Made by a program: the position numbers and the translations under genes
The notes under the pieces: generated by a model
The model's database searches: none
What the model saw: only the letters and a program-made list of their open reading frames with translations
What the model was told of the DNA's origin: nothing
Shown here: piece by piece, positions 36,600 through 49,400 of the stretch
Layout: each line of letters starts with the position of its first letter
Numbering within the stretch: the stretch's first letter is position 1
Source of the DNA: Scatophagus argus
Lineage: Eukaryota > Chordata > Actinopteri > Scatophagidae
Assembly (NCBI RefSeq): GCF_020382885.2
Contig: NC_058495.1
Location: 20,380,127 to 20,444,126, forward strand
DNA length: 64,000 bases
Direction of reading: 5' to 3'

Positions 36600-37383
36600 T
36601 TTTTTTTCTTTCTTTGGTAGGCCAAACATCGAAGTTGGAGAGGAATATGTTAATTTTACGTAACATCTTGCGTAACGTCTCGTAAAAAAAGAGAGAAAAG
36701 AAACGTAAAGTCACGTCAATAATTATTTAAGTAATGAACAGTCGTCGGTCTTGTCTGCCCCTGTAGTGGACGTTCTTAGTACCGCTCAAGTTGTTGTCAC
36801 TGACAATGAAGCTGCGGTTATTATCTGAATTATGGACAGATGAATCCCCTTTCTGTGTTTTAGCCAACGTGTTTTTAACCCGTTTGACAAATAAACTTGA
36901 TAAAGTTTTTATAATCGTCTTTCTTGATTTGAATGCCATCAAGATAAAATGAAATTTTTGCTGTATTTAATCGATGAGATGGCAACACCACCTTGTGTGA
37001 CTTTGTGTGGGCTTTGTATTGCGCAGAGACTGTTTCAAACGCACTACATCCTCGTTTAAGCAAGCATAAAACATCAAGGTTAGGCTTGTGTGTGAATGTG
37101 TTAATGCACATTCATGTGTGTTTTGCAAAATCACTTTACTCTGAATATACCTCTGACTGTAGGCTGCAATCAGCACATCACACCGCACCATAACACACAG
37201 AGTATCCACACAACAAATGTTCTCTCTAATTTGGACTGAAACGATTAGTTAGTAAGAATGTGGAAAATTGAAACATGTACTTTTAAGCTGCCAATAATGT
37301 CAATAATAGACATTAACCTGCACTCGACCGACCTCTGCTGGGCACAGTGTCAAAGTGCACAGACAACAGCAGCGTATCCACCA
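36600..37383. other. Intergenic between Mx cluster and tRNA
   Basis: Upstream flank of the Mx cluster. A fragment CTGAAACGATTAGTTAGT near 37235 resembles the end of the MITE family seen at 3 kb. No gene was recognised. Confidence 0.5.
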
Positions 37384-37456
37384 GCCGAAATAGCTCAGTT
37401 GGGAGAGCGTTAGACTGAAGATCTAAAGGTCCCTGGTTCGATCCCGGGTTTCGGCA
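37384..37456 (+). tRNA. tRNA-Phe (anticodon GAA)
   Basis: A 73-nt tRNA. The acceptor arms GCCGAAA and TTTCGGC pair, the A box TAGCTCAGTTGGGAGAGC and B box GGTTCGATCCC are intact, and the anticodon GAA is at 37417-37419 in the loop ACTGAAGAT. The sequence is that of cytosolic eukaryotic tRNA-Phe, with no intron. A TTTT pol III terminator lies at 37470-37473. Confidence 0.97.
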
Positions 37457-39231
37457 GTGGAAGGGAAACTTTTGAGGTACAAAATAATGATAACGTGTCG
37501 ATGATCTGAAAATAAGATACGCTATGCATAAGAAATAACACACAGATTGATTTAGACGTGTTATCCACTTTAAGAGTTTATTTCGTATACGCCTGTACTG
37601 CCACACTATGCTGCACGATCCTTTTTGTGAATGTAGCCTGAATGTTTGCAGCGTTCACTCATATGTTTAGGACTGCAAAGGACATGAAACATTAACTGAA
37701 TTAAACATTATTTTAAAAGAGTTTTAATGGTTCACTGATTTACCGCTGAATTACCTTTTATGGTTATTTAGGCAGTTTTGGAAGACACACAGCAGTAGGA
37801 CATTTAACAGCCAGTAGATGGCAGAATTGATACAGAGTTTCAGCCACATAACGGAAACTGTGAACACTACCTCACCATCAGTAACTGAAGTACAGACGGA
37901 TTATTGCGTTTACACACGCTGTGCAAACCCAAGTAGTCTTGGACTGTATGGGGTGAAGGAAGCTATAAAGTAAGACCTCCATCAGAACATACAGATAATC
38001 AGGCTTCTGTAAGCATTTAAAAAAATATATTGGTTCAAATTTGACCGCTCCATTCCAAGCATATTTACTAAAACTAATCTCAGAAATAACCATAGAGGAA
38101 TAATTGGACCAACTAGAAAGATAAGAGTATAACAAAATAAATAACATGTAAAGACAATAAGACGAAATCTTTTCCTGCCAGTAACCGGCCCATATAGAAT
38201 AAAATATAATACGGAAGCAAATCAAAAAACACAAAAAGTTGCAATTTATAAAGGCAGATTAAAGAGGAAAAGGGTTGTATTTAAGTGTGATCTGATATGT
38301 GCAACGCATACAGTACTAATGATAATAATATTTATGCTGGAAAAACAGGCAGTTCATCTAATGAATATTAACTTGTAACTGAACAATCGATGACAAGGAA
38401 TAACTCAACATAACATCAGTGGATAGACTTCACAGTTATGGTGGGTAGGATCAAGGTACAGTGATGTAGTGCACACTCACACCACTTTTGGTACAGATTC
38501 AAGGTCACATCAACATCACATTGTGCCCAGAGAGCTGTAGCAAGTTTATGGGACCTCCTGTGGCACACTTGGAGGATCTTGTTGTCTTTCAGCTGTTCTG
38601 GCCAACATAGGCGTGCAGAGGCAAGAGAGCCACGATCCAAGAGCGCAGGTCCGGAGCACGGGGCACCGAACAGGTCAGGGATTTGCGTCATTCCCATTGA
38701 AACCTGAATGAATGGCCAACCAGCTCTCTGTGGTGATGTGTTAATCAGCAGTGCGTTGATAATGAGAGGACTGAAAGTGGTTCATAGAACTTAGAACGCA
38801 GCACTTTGGCAGGAGGGGATAAAAATAAGGGGCAAAATGTTCTGATGTTCTGGAGGGTTCTGAAAAGACAGTGTGTGGGCTCTGATAGAAGCCTGTAATA
38901 ATACAACTTCCTGCAAAATGAGACCCACCTTGTTCCTGTACTCATTTGCTTTGGGAGTGTAATAGCTGTTATAAGATAACGTGAGACTGATCTCCAGAAG
39001 GGAAGTGAAGTTTTGCAATACGTGGTCACTCTCTCAAACAACTCCATACAGTGTTTTAATTGGAAAGTAAAAAGTGTAAAAACTGAAATCCTAACCCACC
39101 TGAACCATAACAAGTCTGTAACACAGCATATGAACCTGTTCTGCCAAGGCATACTCCCTTTAAAGGAAAATGTCACATTATCAACCTAACTGTATTGGTC
39201 ATTTTAATCGATATTTTTCTGAGTGTTTGTA

Positions 39232-39233
<2 letters not shown>

Positions 39234-39264
<31 letters not shown>
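39234..39264. repeat. (GT)n microsatellite
   Basis: Uninterrupted GT dinucleotide tract. Confidence 0.95.
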
Positions 39265-39268
<4 letters not shown>

Positions 39269-42025
39269 CTCTTTTTAATACAGTAATGTAACATTGCCTG
39301 TATGGTTGATGTTGAAATATATTGTGTAATTGGTTTTATGTGTTTGAGGGGTGTGATTCTGGGCTTATATTATTATATTGCACATCTCTTGTGTACCCCT
39401 CACCTCCGGCCAACAGACAAGCACAAACTAATTGTGGGCTTTTTTTTTCGGATGGACATTTTCTGCTTTCTCATTTGTTGCTATGTAATTTGTTGCTGTG
39501 TAACATCCCGTGCTGTTGGTTATGCAACCTCTCTCTTCTCTCACTCTCTTCTCTCTCTCTCTCTGTCCCTTTCAAGTGTGCCTTTCCACTGTGTGTTTCC
39601 AGCCACGCTGTTTGGTTTCCTGGTGGCTTTGTCGTCATCGCTCCTGGAAAGCTACAAAGATGCCAGTCAAGCTCTAAAGCAATTCAGTTAGGTGCTTGAA
39701 TGAAATCTGCAGGTGGACAACTGTCCAGACAGCCGGACGGATGGAGGGTTGCAGGGAGAGGATGTTTTTGCTTTAATTAATCCAAACTCTATTCAGTCTG
39801 GTTCCACTTCCAAGCTGCCCCCACAGACATCACGGTCAAATTGGCATCGGTTGAAGGTTTGCATAACTGGGACAGGAGTGACTACCCAGCAAACTTTTGC
39901 CGTTTCTGTCCTACTTGCATCACAGACCTAAGTGACAGAGGGGCTGATGTCATCGTGTCAGGGCATATGGAGACTTGACAATAAATTTCTTTGACAGTAT
40001 GAAATGCTACAGCCAAACTCTCAACTAAAACCAGATAATCTGACCATATTATACCAATTTTAGCTTCACTTCAGTGGCTCAATATCCATGTCAGATTGTA
40101 TTTGCTCCTGATGAAATAGAAAACTGTAAATGGTCCTTTACTCTTTCATATCTATCGGATCTTACTTAACCTTAAATCCCATTCCATGCTCTACACTCAA
40201 ACAATTCTGATTTTTGCATCTCTCTTCCTCTCTTTCTCTACCTCTCTTTAGTTTTCTTCTAATTCTCCTCTCCATGCCGGAGGTCTTGTGGCAGTGTGTG
40301 TCCCATTCAGATGTTTAAATCTGGATCATCACCCTCCAGGAGACTGAGTTTCTCCTCTTTTTTCCCTTTCTCCTTACGTATGCTACCATGTCTCCTTTAT
40401 CTTTCTCTGTGTTTGTTTGGATCTCCTATCCGTGTGAATGTTTTGCTACCTCGTCTGTGTTCATGTGGCCTGTTCACCTTGTATGTGGTCACAGACAAGA
40501 GGATACTGTTTGGTTCTGGCAACACCTCAAGTTGCTCAGTGTCCCCCTGGATTGATGTTCCTCATTTATGTTTTACAGTCTACATATATTTGTGTTTTTG
40601 TGATCAAAAAGTTTATATATTGCCAATTAGGTTTTCACACATAAAGCATTTGCCTCGATGTGGTGGTTCAGTCAGGTGGTTCTGTCAAAGTGTGCAGTTA
40701 ATAGATAATATAGTATAGTTAATAAATTAATAGAAAGCAAATCAAATGAAATTTATTAGTTGTTGTGTAACTCAAAGAACGGGTCCTTAAACTGGAGAGA
40801 TCTGGCCTACTGAAAAAAAGGATGTCAGCATTTTTCTAAAATGGTCTTGTTGTATGGCTCTTGTGACATAACCCACCATGAGGCTTACGGTCCAAATGTG
40901 ACAAGGGCAGGTTGTCTGAGGGGACATAGTATAACCTCGCTCTTGTTGTTTGAGACAAAAAGGAGGCATTGTCTTCTCAGACTGACTGACTAGAGAGTAA
41001 CAAGCCCACTCACTGCTCCTTGAACAGGCTCCAGGGACAGCGGGTAGGCTTGTTTCTCTGTGTAATCTGCAGATGCTATTGTTCATATTGCTGTTGTTCT
41101 TTCTCTGCGCCGCGCTGACATTTGCAAATGCCTGGGCGCTGACCTACGTCATTAAATCAAAGCTGCGCTTGAGAAACTTTTACAGTCATTGTTCTCTTCA
41201 GTAGAGATTAAAGTAGAGATTAAATGTAAATAAATACTGTGAATAAATTCAAAGATCAAGTCATGTCTGACTTTCTACTGTACTAAAACAGTGACAAATT
41301 CATTGGAAAAATACTTCTTTAAAAAATTGCCACAAAAATTAATAGAAAAACTATGAGCATGAAAAAATAAGCAAACTTTGCTCTCAGCTTGAGTTTGCCA
41401 TTGTTTAATGCTTGTTTTCAATATTTAGCAAATGTTAGCTTCCTCTGTTCTTCGCCTGTTCCACTGAATGCAGATCTGGAGGATCACACAGCAATAGCAT
41501 CCAGCGGGTATGAGCAAACCCCCTGCTCTGCATGTTCCAATCCAAATGAAGATCACTGACATCATCTAGTGAAGACTGACACTATCAGGTTCTCCAGTCT
41601 GGTTTACATGGACCTCCATGGTCTGAAAAATCATACGCAGTCACATTCACTGTCACATCATGCTGTTACGCTTCTACATTTCACATCCTTTCCCTCTTGA
41701 CTCACCGAGGTCACAAGGGTTAATGACGAAGGATATGCTAGTTACCTAACACACCATGCCAACATGTGTCGGCAGCACAGTCACACTTGGTTCTTTCCTT
41801 CTCTGGTGTTAATGTGTGCATTATTGTTAGTATGTGTTTGAGCATGTGTGTGTTTATTTCCCTCACATGGGTGATGCATCTGTGGTTTTCCCACTATCTG
41901 TCAAAGGCTTAGTAAATAAGGAAACTGAAAATAGAAGCAGAGTAACACATCAAAGAGAGAAAGAGACTGGGTTGGGTCCAGAGGGCGAACACTTTCAGAT
42001 GGTGTCACCTCTCTTTCTCTTTCAC

Positions 42026-42028
<3 letters not shown>

Positions 42029-42088
<60 letters not shown>
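42029..42088. repeat. (CA)n microsatellite
   Basis: Thirty uninterrupted CA units. The Thr/His-rich open frame here is only the repeat. Confidence 0.97.
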
Positions 42089-42091
<3 letters not shown>

Positions 42092-42454
42092 ACACACAAA
42101 CTGCAAAACTGGTTGGATTGAGTGTCCCTGTAAAGCATTTGTCTATTGATATCCGTCTGGAGCCTGGGAGCTTGTCTGCCCCCTCTCCCACTCAGGTTCA
42201 TGACCTATTATGTAACTCTGATCCTCAGTCACTGAAATGGACTTGGACCTAAAAAAGGAAGAGGTAATTTTTAATTTCCATTAAAAAAAAGTTTGCCATT
42301 GCTTTCTGTGTAAAATTTCTACATGGTATGATGGATGAAAGTACACAAATAGTATGTAAATGGAGTAGCCTCCATCTTTCTGGTCATTTTCCCCCTTTTT
42401 CTTGCCTTTTACTGTTTGCAACCTAAATCCCTTGTGTTGCCATGACATCCAAAC

Positions 42455-42570
42455 AGGTACTTCCGGTATAGCGCACTAGTGCACAGCCCCTCTTTGGAGC
42501 AGTGGGCCAACAAGAGTCACCTACCAAAACCGGAAAGTGCAGAGGGGTTTACATCAGACAAAAGTGAGAG
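42455..42570 (+). promoter_or_regulatory. Candidate TATA-less promoter and first noncoding exon (ip6k2?)
   Basis: Two ETS-type sites (ACTTCCGG at 42459-42466, CCGGAA at 42530-42535) and a third CTTCCGG near 42599 surround a plausible exon ending at 42570 (GAGAG then GTAATT). It sits at the start of a long stretch leading to ip6k2 on the same strand. Assignment to ip6k2 is inference; it could start a noncoding RNA. Confidence 0.4.
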
Positions 42571-43342
42571 GTAATTTAAAATTTTCGCAGTCTTTAGCTT
42601 CCGGTTTATTTAAACTGTTTGGTTACGCACTTGAATTTCAACGTAACGGGAACAGCATTTATTGTAACGTTAGATAAAACAAAATCAGAACTGACCAATT
42701 TTGGCTTATAACAAGCTAACTTTATACCCAAGAAGCTAAAATTAGCTGCGTAACCATGGATACCGCCGGCCTGCCAGCTTGTGTTGACAACTTAAGCTAA
42801 CTTGACGGTGTAGTTTGTGTACCGTTAGAAATAAGACTGAGGTTTTAAACGTGTAGTTGGTTATAGTCTGAGTTAAAGTCATGGGCAGTGTGAGATTAAT
42901 GGAAGGTACTAAAGAGATGCAAAGAAAAAACATAGTAATGGTATTTTCCAAATAAGCTGCTCGCAGACAGAAAGAAACGTTAAGGTTATGGTTAGTCAAA
43001 AAATGCATTATGTAATGTGAAAATTATTGAAATATTGTAGTTACTGAGGAAAGACTGTGGTTATGGTGAAGTCTCATGATTAGAGTAGGTTTGTGCCCTT
43101 GTTTGAATGTGTGTTATTTGTGGTTGTTCCTTAGCTTTGTTTGTGTCTTTTAAATGTAGCAATATCTTTAGCTTCACTGGATCTACCTGAGACTTGATTT
43201 AAGTTAGCCTCAGTATATTACTAGGATCAGCATCACACAGCCAGGATTTATTATTTTGTTCAGTTTGTTTCCCTCTCAACCACCATGTGCGTTTCAGATG
43301 GTTTACATTGTAGATCAGTGGTGATCTTTTTTTTTCTTTCAG

Positions 43343-43409
43343 ATGTTGATTTGGCATGCTGCAGTTTTAATTCCAATTCAGCCCATCCAGTGAACAAGAC
43401 CTTTTTCAC
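43343..43409 (+). other. Candidate noncoding exon (67 nt)
   Basis: Bounded by an excellent acceptor (TTTTTTTTTCTTTCAG) and donor (CAC then GTGAGT). It contains stop codons in frame with its ATG, so it is more likely 5' UTR than coding. It could be a second 5' exon of ip6k2. Confidence 0.4.
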
Positions 43410-46400
43410 GTGAGTCTATTATAAACCTCTGGGATCTCCCCTAATGGATAGGACCCTTCTTGAACACTTACATAACATAAGTTATGATGAGGATTCCCCC
43501 ACACGAAAAAGAGCTCTGACCGGCTTGGCCGGCCTCCCCCATGCTGTGATAGTATTCAGTGTCATTGAAAAGTGAAGCATGGATGATGACAAGTTGCCTT
43601 CTCGCTGACGCTAAAATTTAGCACCACATATTTCACGGTCACTTCTCATTTTCTGTCACACAATCTCCCACAGCGCATGTGGGCATGCTGACGCAAACGT
43701 GTTTAGTTACTCAAAGCATATACAATGGAAACATGATGTATCCATCCATTGAATGATGGGTGTTCTCGCTCAACGTTTGTACTCTAAACCGAATGTGATT
43801 GTGTTTTTGACTCGGATTAACTTGGATGTTGTTCAGTATTTTGTAACATTTTTTTAGATAATTGTTAGTTTCAACCCTAATAACAGAGAAGTCAGGATTC
43901 TAAGTCATCAGGTTGACATGCCCCCGATCTCTGAGCTCTTAAATATACAGTAAATGGTGGCAAATTTGTATAAAGCATAAAAAAACCACAGTGTTTAATC
44001 TATCCAAATTCCACTTTCACATAATGCAAGAGGCATTGCAGCAGTTTGTCTCTTTGTGTAGCCGCTTCTCATTTGGTTATCTCCAGCTCTTGAGCCACAG
44101 CACGCTAGCATCTGACCCTCTGTCCCATTTAGGCATGCAGCTTCTTGCAGTCAATCTTTCAGCCCCTGCTAATCTCCCAAACCTCTGATCTGGGAGCTCT
44201 TATTACACATACAAATACACACTGCCATGTCAACTGGTACTGCACCAACTGGGATTTACAGGCTTTTTATGTATCTGAACTGATTTACCTATTTAGGACA
44301 TTTATCAGTTCTCCTATGTACAAGTCTTAAAGTTGTCACAGGAACATGGTCACATACTTTACCTGGTATGTTAGGTCACTGAGATGAGTAATTGACCGGC
44401 CACCATTGGCTTAGTAATGGAAACATTCTTTGATGTTGAGGATTACAGAGTTACACAAATGTACCGCGTCCTAAAAAAACCTTGAATGGATCCCCTATTT
44501 CTTCTCTCAGTATGTTGGCCTTAAGGAAGGTGATATTACATTAAAGATTGATCCATATCTCCACCGCAGTGCCAAAGGGCTTCCCTCTATGTAGATCAAA
44601 ATGTAGAGAGAAATAACCACTTGACAGTGAACGCGAGACGACACCAAAGCAGGGTTATGTTGTGGAGAGAAAGTAACACTGTACTGGCATCTCATTTGGA
44701 GCGTGGCCTAGGCTTGGAGCCAGGATCACTTCTCTGACCTTTCTGAATAATTCAGGTGCTTACCCCAATCCAACAGGGTGACTGCAAGGGCTATCGTTCT
44801 TCATGACTGGGACTTACCAGTTAGTCACCATCTCTCAGTCATGGAAAGCATGATGAGTTTTAATCCTCAGACGCCATATGATAATCTCCTCACTGGATTA
44901 ATTTGTCCGATTAGTACCTGTGAGTGCAGTATTCATGGTTCTGTAAGGTCAAGGAAGCCAGTTGGACAGAGAAGGAGGACATGATATTTGTCACTGAGAG
45001 GCCACTGAACATGAAGCTCTTTCATTCAGTGAGTGGCTGTCCTGCTCTGTGTAGCTATGGTACAATCTTGGGCCTTTGCCAGTTGCATTCCTCTGTCCAC
45101 CTCACTCCCTCTAGCACACATCCTACCAAAAAGGCAGACTCTCATTAAGTGCCTCTTTGTTGAGGGATTACTGAGTTTATATTTAACCTCTGTTTGCTCT
45201 ATCACTGCACTGTCGAAGTAGTTGTTGGCACTGCCACCTCATTTAGGATCCATATCTGTCTGTCTGGCGTCTGTCTCCTGTCGCTGCCCCTCCACATTTT
45301 CAGCCCCTCTGTCTCACATCTCTCTGTTCCAAGGACGTCACTCTCTCTCTCTCTTTAATACAGTCACTCTTTCATCTATTTTTTCCAGTGCAGAACCTAG
45401 TTTTTCCCCTGTGGCGCTTCCAGCTGTGGTTCACATGCAGGATCTGAACATTCAGAGAGTTACCTCAGTCTTTCTACTATTGTGCTCTGAAATTTGTGTG
45501 TGTGTGAGGGCATATGCGCGTGTGCATGCACGTGTACATGCACTGTTTTTGAGAAACACACTGTTCCCTTCATACTGGGCATTAGCGAGTTAGGCAGAGT
45601 GAATTCTAATTTGTCACTGGCTCGTGGAGAATTCAGTTGTGGTGTTTGGCCGCTGGAGAAATGCACTTAAGCAACTCCTTCATGGCGAAAACACTGTCAG
45701 GGAAGAAGAGGTCAGTGGCATGGAAACAATAGTTCTATTTTTGGGGATTGACTTTGTTTGTTGCCTCTTCTTTATGTGTGTGTGTGATTAACCCGCTTGG
45801 CCTTTTGTTTTGTTTTTGTATTTTTGTGTGTTTTGTAGGCCAAAGGTGTAAAAATCCTATGCTTTACTAATATTTTATTTTTGCCTTCCCCATCTCCTCC
45901 ATGTGGGCTCACTTTCTACCTGCTCATCTGACCCTGACTGTGTCTCAGGTGTGCTGTTACAAGGCCAGGTCATATTAGTATTATGCAATTATATTTAGGA
46001 CTGGGAGGCACAGACAACCCAGATCAGATATAAAGCCTACCCTGTCAGTGCAAACGTTCCTTCCAGAGGGTAAAAATGAATCGGCCCTTTTTGTCTAGTC
46101 TATTGTAACTTCATACCAGCCAGCAGGGAAAGTCCATCTGAATGCCAGATATCGTCTTAGCTCTGAGAAGAGTTAAGTGATGGTTGGACAATGTAGATGG
46201 ATTTTGACAGATAGTTGGAATGCCTTGTTTTAACATAGATATAAACGATGCGATATAAATGTTGATCTCATTACAGGACAATATTCTGAGTCAGATTCAA
46301 AAATTGCAGTTATGTGTTGTGAGTTATGAATTTCACCAGCCTATTCATGTGAGTTGATTGGACAGAGCTAATTCTGTCCCTACGTCTCCACTCGCCACAC

Positions 46401-49400
46401 CTTGTGCTATTCAGAAAATCTTTCTTTATTTGTCGAAGAAGTCATAATAGAGTGATCAACATGGAGGTACAGAACTTGGACGGAGAATCAGACGAGAATA
46501 CAAGTTTTTAACACAACTGATGGATAAGATATTAATGGGGAGTACTGCAGTAGACTGCAGGTGGAGGGAAGCACTGTGAGGAAAAAAGTGTGCAGGTCAA
46601 ATTTTCTCCAGGGAAGGTCATTTCCTTCTTTACATGTAACTTTTAGTAGACTGAATGTTGTCTACTTTATGTCACATGGCTGGGTAGGCTGCAGATTTAA
46701 GGCAATCAAGCTTTTATTATGGTGGGTAAATGCTGCTGTTTGATTGATTGGCTGGATGTTCACTTGACAAAAGAGATAAGAATAAGGGCTACTTTAGTGC
46801 AGCCAGGGGGTGTAGATTTTGTTGGGTGGGGGGTCTGCAGAGGGGGATATGGATGGTCTCTTCTGTAATCCTCTGACATGTGCGCTCTTCCTCACGTGCA
46901 CACACAAGCACTGCAGTGCAGAGCTGTCTATGGCACAGAAACACACTGCACTGCTGCCAACGCAGCCCACACTGCTTTGTATCAACAGCCAACGTCCCTG
47001 CCTACACAGTCTGTAAACATACTATGCAGACTTCACTATAAATCTATCTACTGTTTTCTCACTTTTGCTATAGTGGAGCTTTATGGCTTTACTTATTCAC
47101 CCTCTTTTGCCTTAGTGAAATACCATGCAAATGGAACTTCTTCCTCGATTATATTAGCAGTGGTGGTTACAGTAATTATGGGAATCATGTTTTTTGACCC
47201 ACTTACAGAGGGACCATATTTGTTTTCCAATATAATATAATATATGTGTTTCCTTTGGATATGCATAATGGATATATTTTTTAGTGTGTTCCTGATGTGT
47301 TGTAGTGTACACGTTACAGTGGGATATTTGAGGAGTTTAAAGTTGAGTAGGAACAGGAAATAGCTGTCTGTACCATCAAATAGAATTTTAAATCCGACAC
47401 CTCCAAGCATCTTGTGGGTTTACAGATTATTTATGTGTGTGTATATGTGCATGTAAAGAGTATGTGCATGTACTTGAGGAGAGTCTGCACCAGGTCTCTA
47501 AGTTGCTGTAACTGTACTCCGTCTTAGAGCCTTATATTACCGTATTATGTTGGTGCACGTGTGTGGGCTTTTTCCAAGGATTAATATTCATCTGGGTAGC
47601 AGTCAGCAGTGGCTGAAACCGTGTGCGTTCTGCATGCTGAGTTGATTTACAGTATTAGGTGTCCTGGATAAAGCAGTTCCTTGTATTCCCACTGCAATGA
47701 TCCCATTTCTTTTAACATGATGATATCAGGTTTCAAGCCATGGCTTCATATTTCCTTAGTTCGAATTCCTATTCTTTCTTGTTTCTTCGTCTTTCCTGAA
47801 GTGTCCCAGTCTTACCTCATGGGGTGTCCTTCTCGTATTTCCTTTATATTTGTTGGTTATCTGAAATGACTGCTTCCTTTTTAAGTCTGGCTCTGTTTCA
47901 TCCTTGTAAAGACATAATAGATGTACATGGTTTAACAGTGTGCTGTCCCAACTGTAATGTCCTGCCCTTTTTGGGTAAGAAATGGCTGCATCCAAATTCT
48001 GTCTGGCTATGCACAACAGTGTGAGTGTCTGTAAAGAGCTTTGGTCTGGAGAGTTACACTGAGGGCATACCATTGTGTTTATGTCAGTTACCAGCTTTTA
48101 ATAGTATGTGATAAGGTGTATGAGTGCTGTTATTTATGGTAAGAGAGGTGTATGTGTGTTTATATTTGGTGTGAGAGATGTGCCAATGTGCCAAAGGATA
48201 TGTACATTGCTTCATCCCGTCACATCACGTGGGGTGATGGCATGAGTTGACACACTTTGGAGGTGAGGAAATGTCAAGGATTCACATGCTGTATTGGAAC
48301 AAACACACAGGCACTGAACACATTCACACAAACACACTCACACATATACATACACGCGTGCACCCTAAATTCCTCAATATCATGGGATTTTCCAATAGCA
48401 GGTGGCCTCAAGTTAACTAGAAAGAGGCACCAGTTCCCCTCCTGGCAAACAAATAATTTGTATCTTTTCTACTTTTTTCTTTTTTCTTTTCCCTTTATCT
48501 TGTTCCAGATTTGCTTTACTTCTTCATTACAGATTTTTTTGGGGGAGTGCTCTGAATACCTCAGACTTGAAATCAAAGCAGAAAAGACAGTGTCCAATGA
48601 CATTTGTGCATTTACCTCATTCCTCATTCATAGTTAAAATAGAGAAATTGAGAGCCAGACCTTCTGTGCATCGAACTGGATTTAAACTATAGCAAAACCA
48701 CATATGAATTATATTTGAACCATCAGAGCAGATGTGCTGTTAGTTGAACAGATACTGTGCATTTTTAATAGTTTCATGGAGAGCTTGCCAATGGGATTAG
48801 ATAAAGCAAGTCCTGTTTGCACTCTGTGGAAGGCTATATGGTACCCATGGCCAGGAAACATTTTAATGCAAAACTATCTAGGGATAAACTAGATCAGATG
48901 AAAATGCTACTGACATGGACACCACAAATAGATGTATCCTCAGTCCATGCTATTGCAACTGAAGCATCTAGTGTCTGTTGTGTTTTGACTATCCTGGTAG
49001 ACCTAAAAGTGTCTACACTGTCAGGGTGCCGCATGTAAAGCCGTGGATGGGGTGCTGAGTGTTGCTGACATGCAACTATGTCAAGTTCCTACATCTACAT
49101 CTACAGGATTAACTGAACATGGGCTTCAGCCCCAATACAGCAGGCTCAGGAGCCTGACAAGGTGCTTGTGATACTGATATGTCGACGGATATCACTTACT
49201 CACACAATGTAACCCAACTCGAAGGTCTCTGCCAAACACAGAGCGACTATAATGGATATCTTGGGTTGACCTAATGTTTACCTGCCCACAGTCCTGCTCA
49301 GTCCATGCTGTCTGACATACGATACTCACAGTAAAACTCCTGTAACATCTGTTGTGTTCTTGTTTTTTGTGGAAAGGACCACTCACTCCAGTTCTCATAG

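Larger units (their letters stand above)
37474..42450. other. Large region with no recognised gene
   Basis: AT-rich sequence with a GT microsatellite at 39234-39264 and a CT-rich stretch near 39540. A minus-strand open frame (38697-38416) reads protein-like (ILQVCHRRSHKLATALWAQC) but matches no family I recognise; it may be repeat-derived. A CTCF-like CCAGTAGATGGCAG lies at 37811-37824. No supported exon was found. Confidence 0.5.

Noticed and set aside
41834..42191. Open frames over the CA repeat
   Set aside because: Thr/His and Cys/Val runs are translations of a (CA)n microsatellite.
45222..45593. 123-codon plus-strand open frame
   Set aside because: Composition follows the CT-rich and GT-rich sequence; no homologue, domain or splice pairing was seen.
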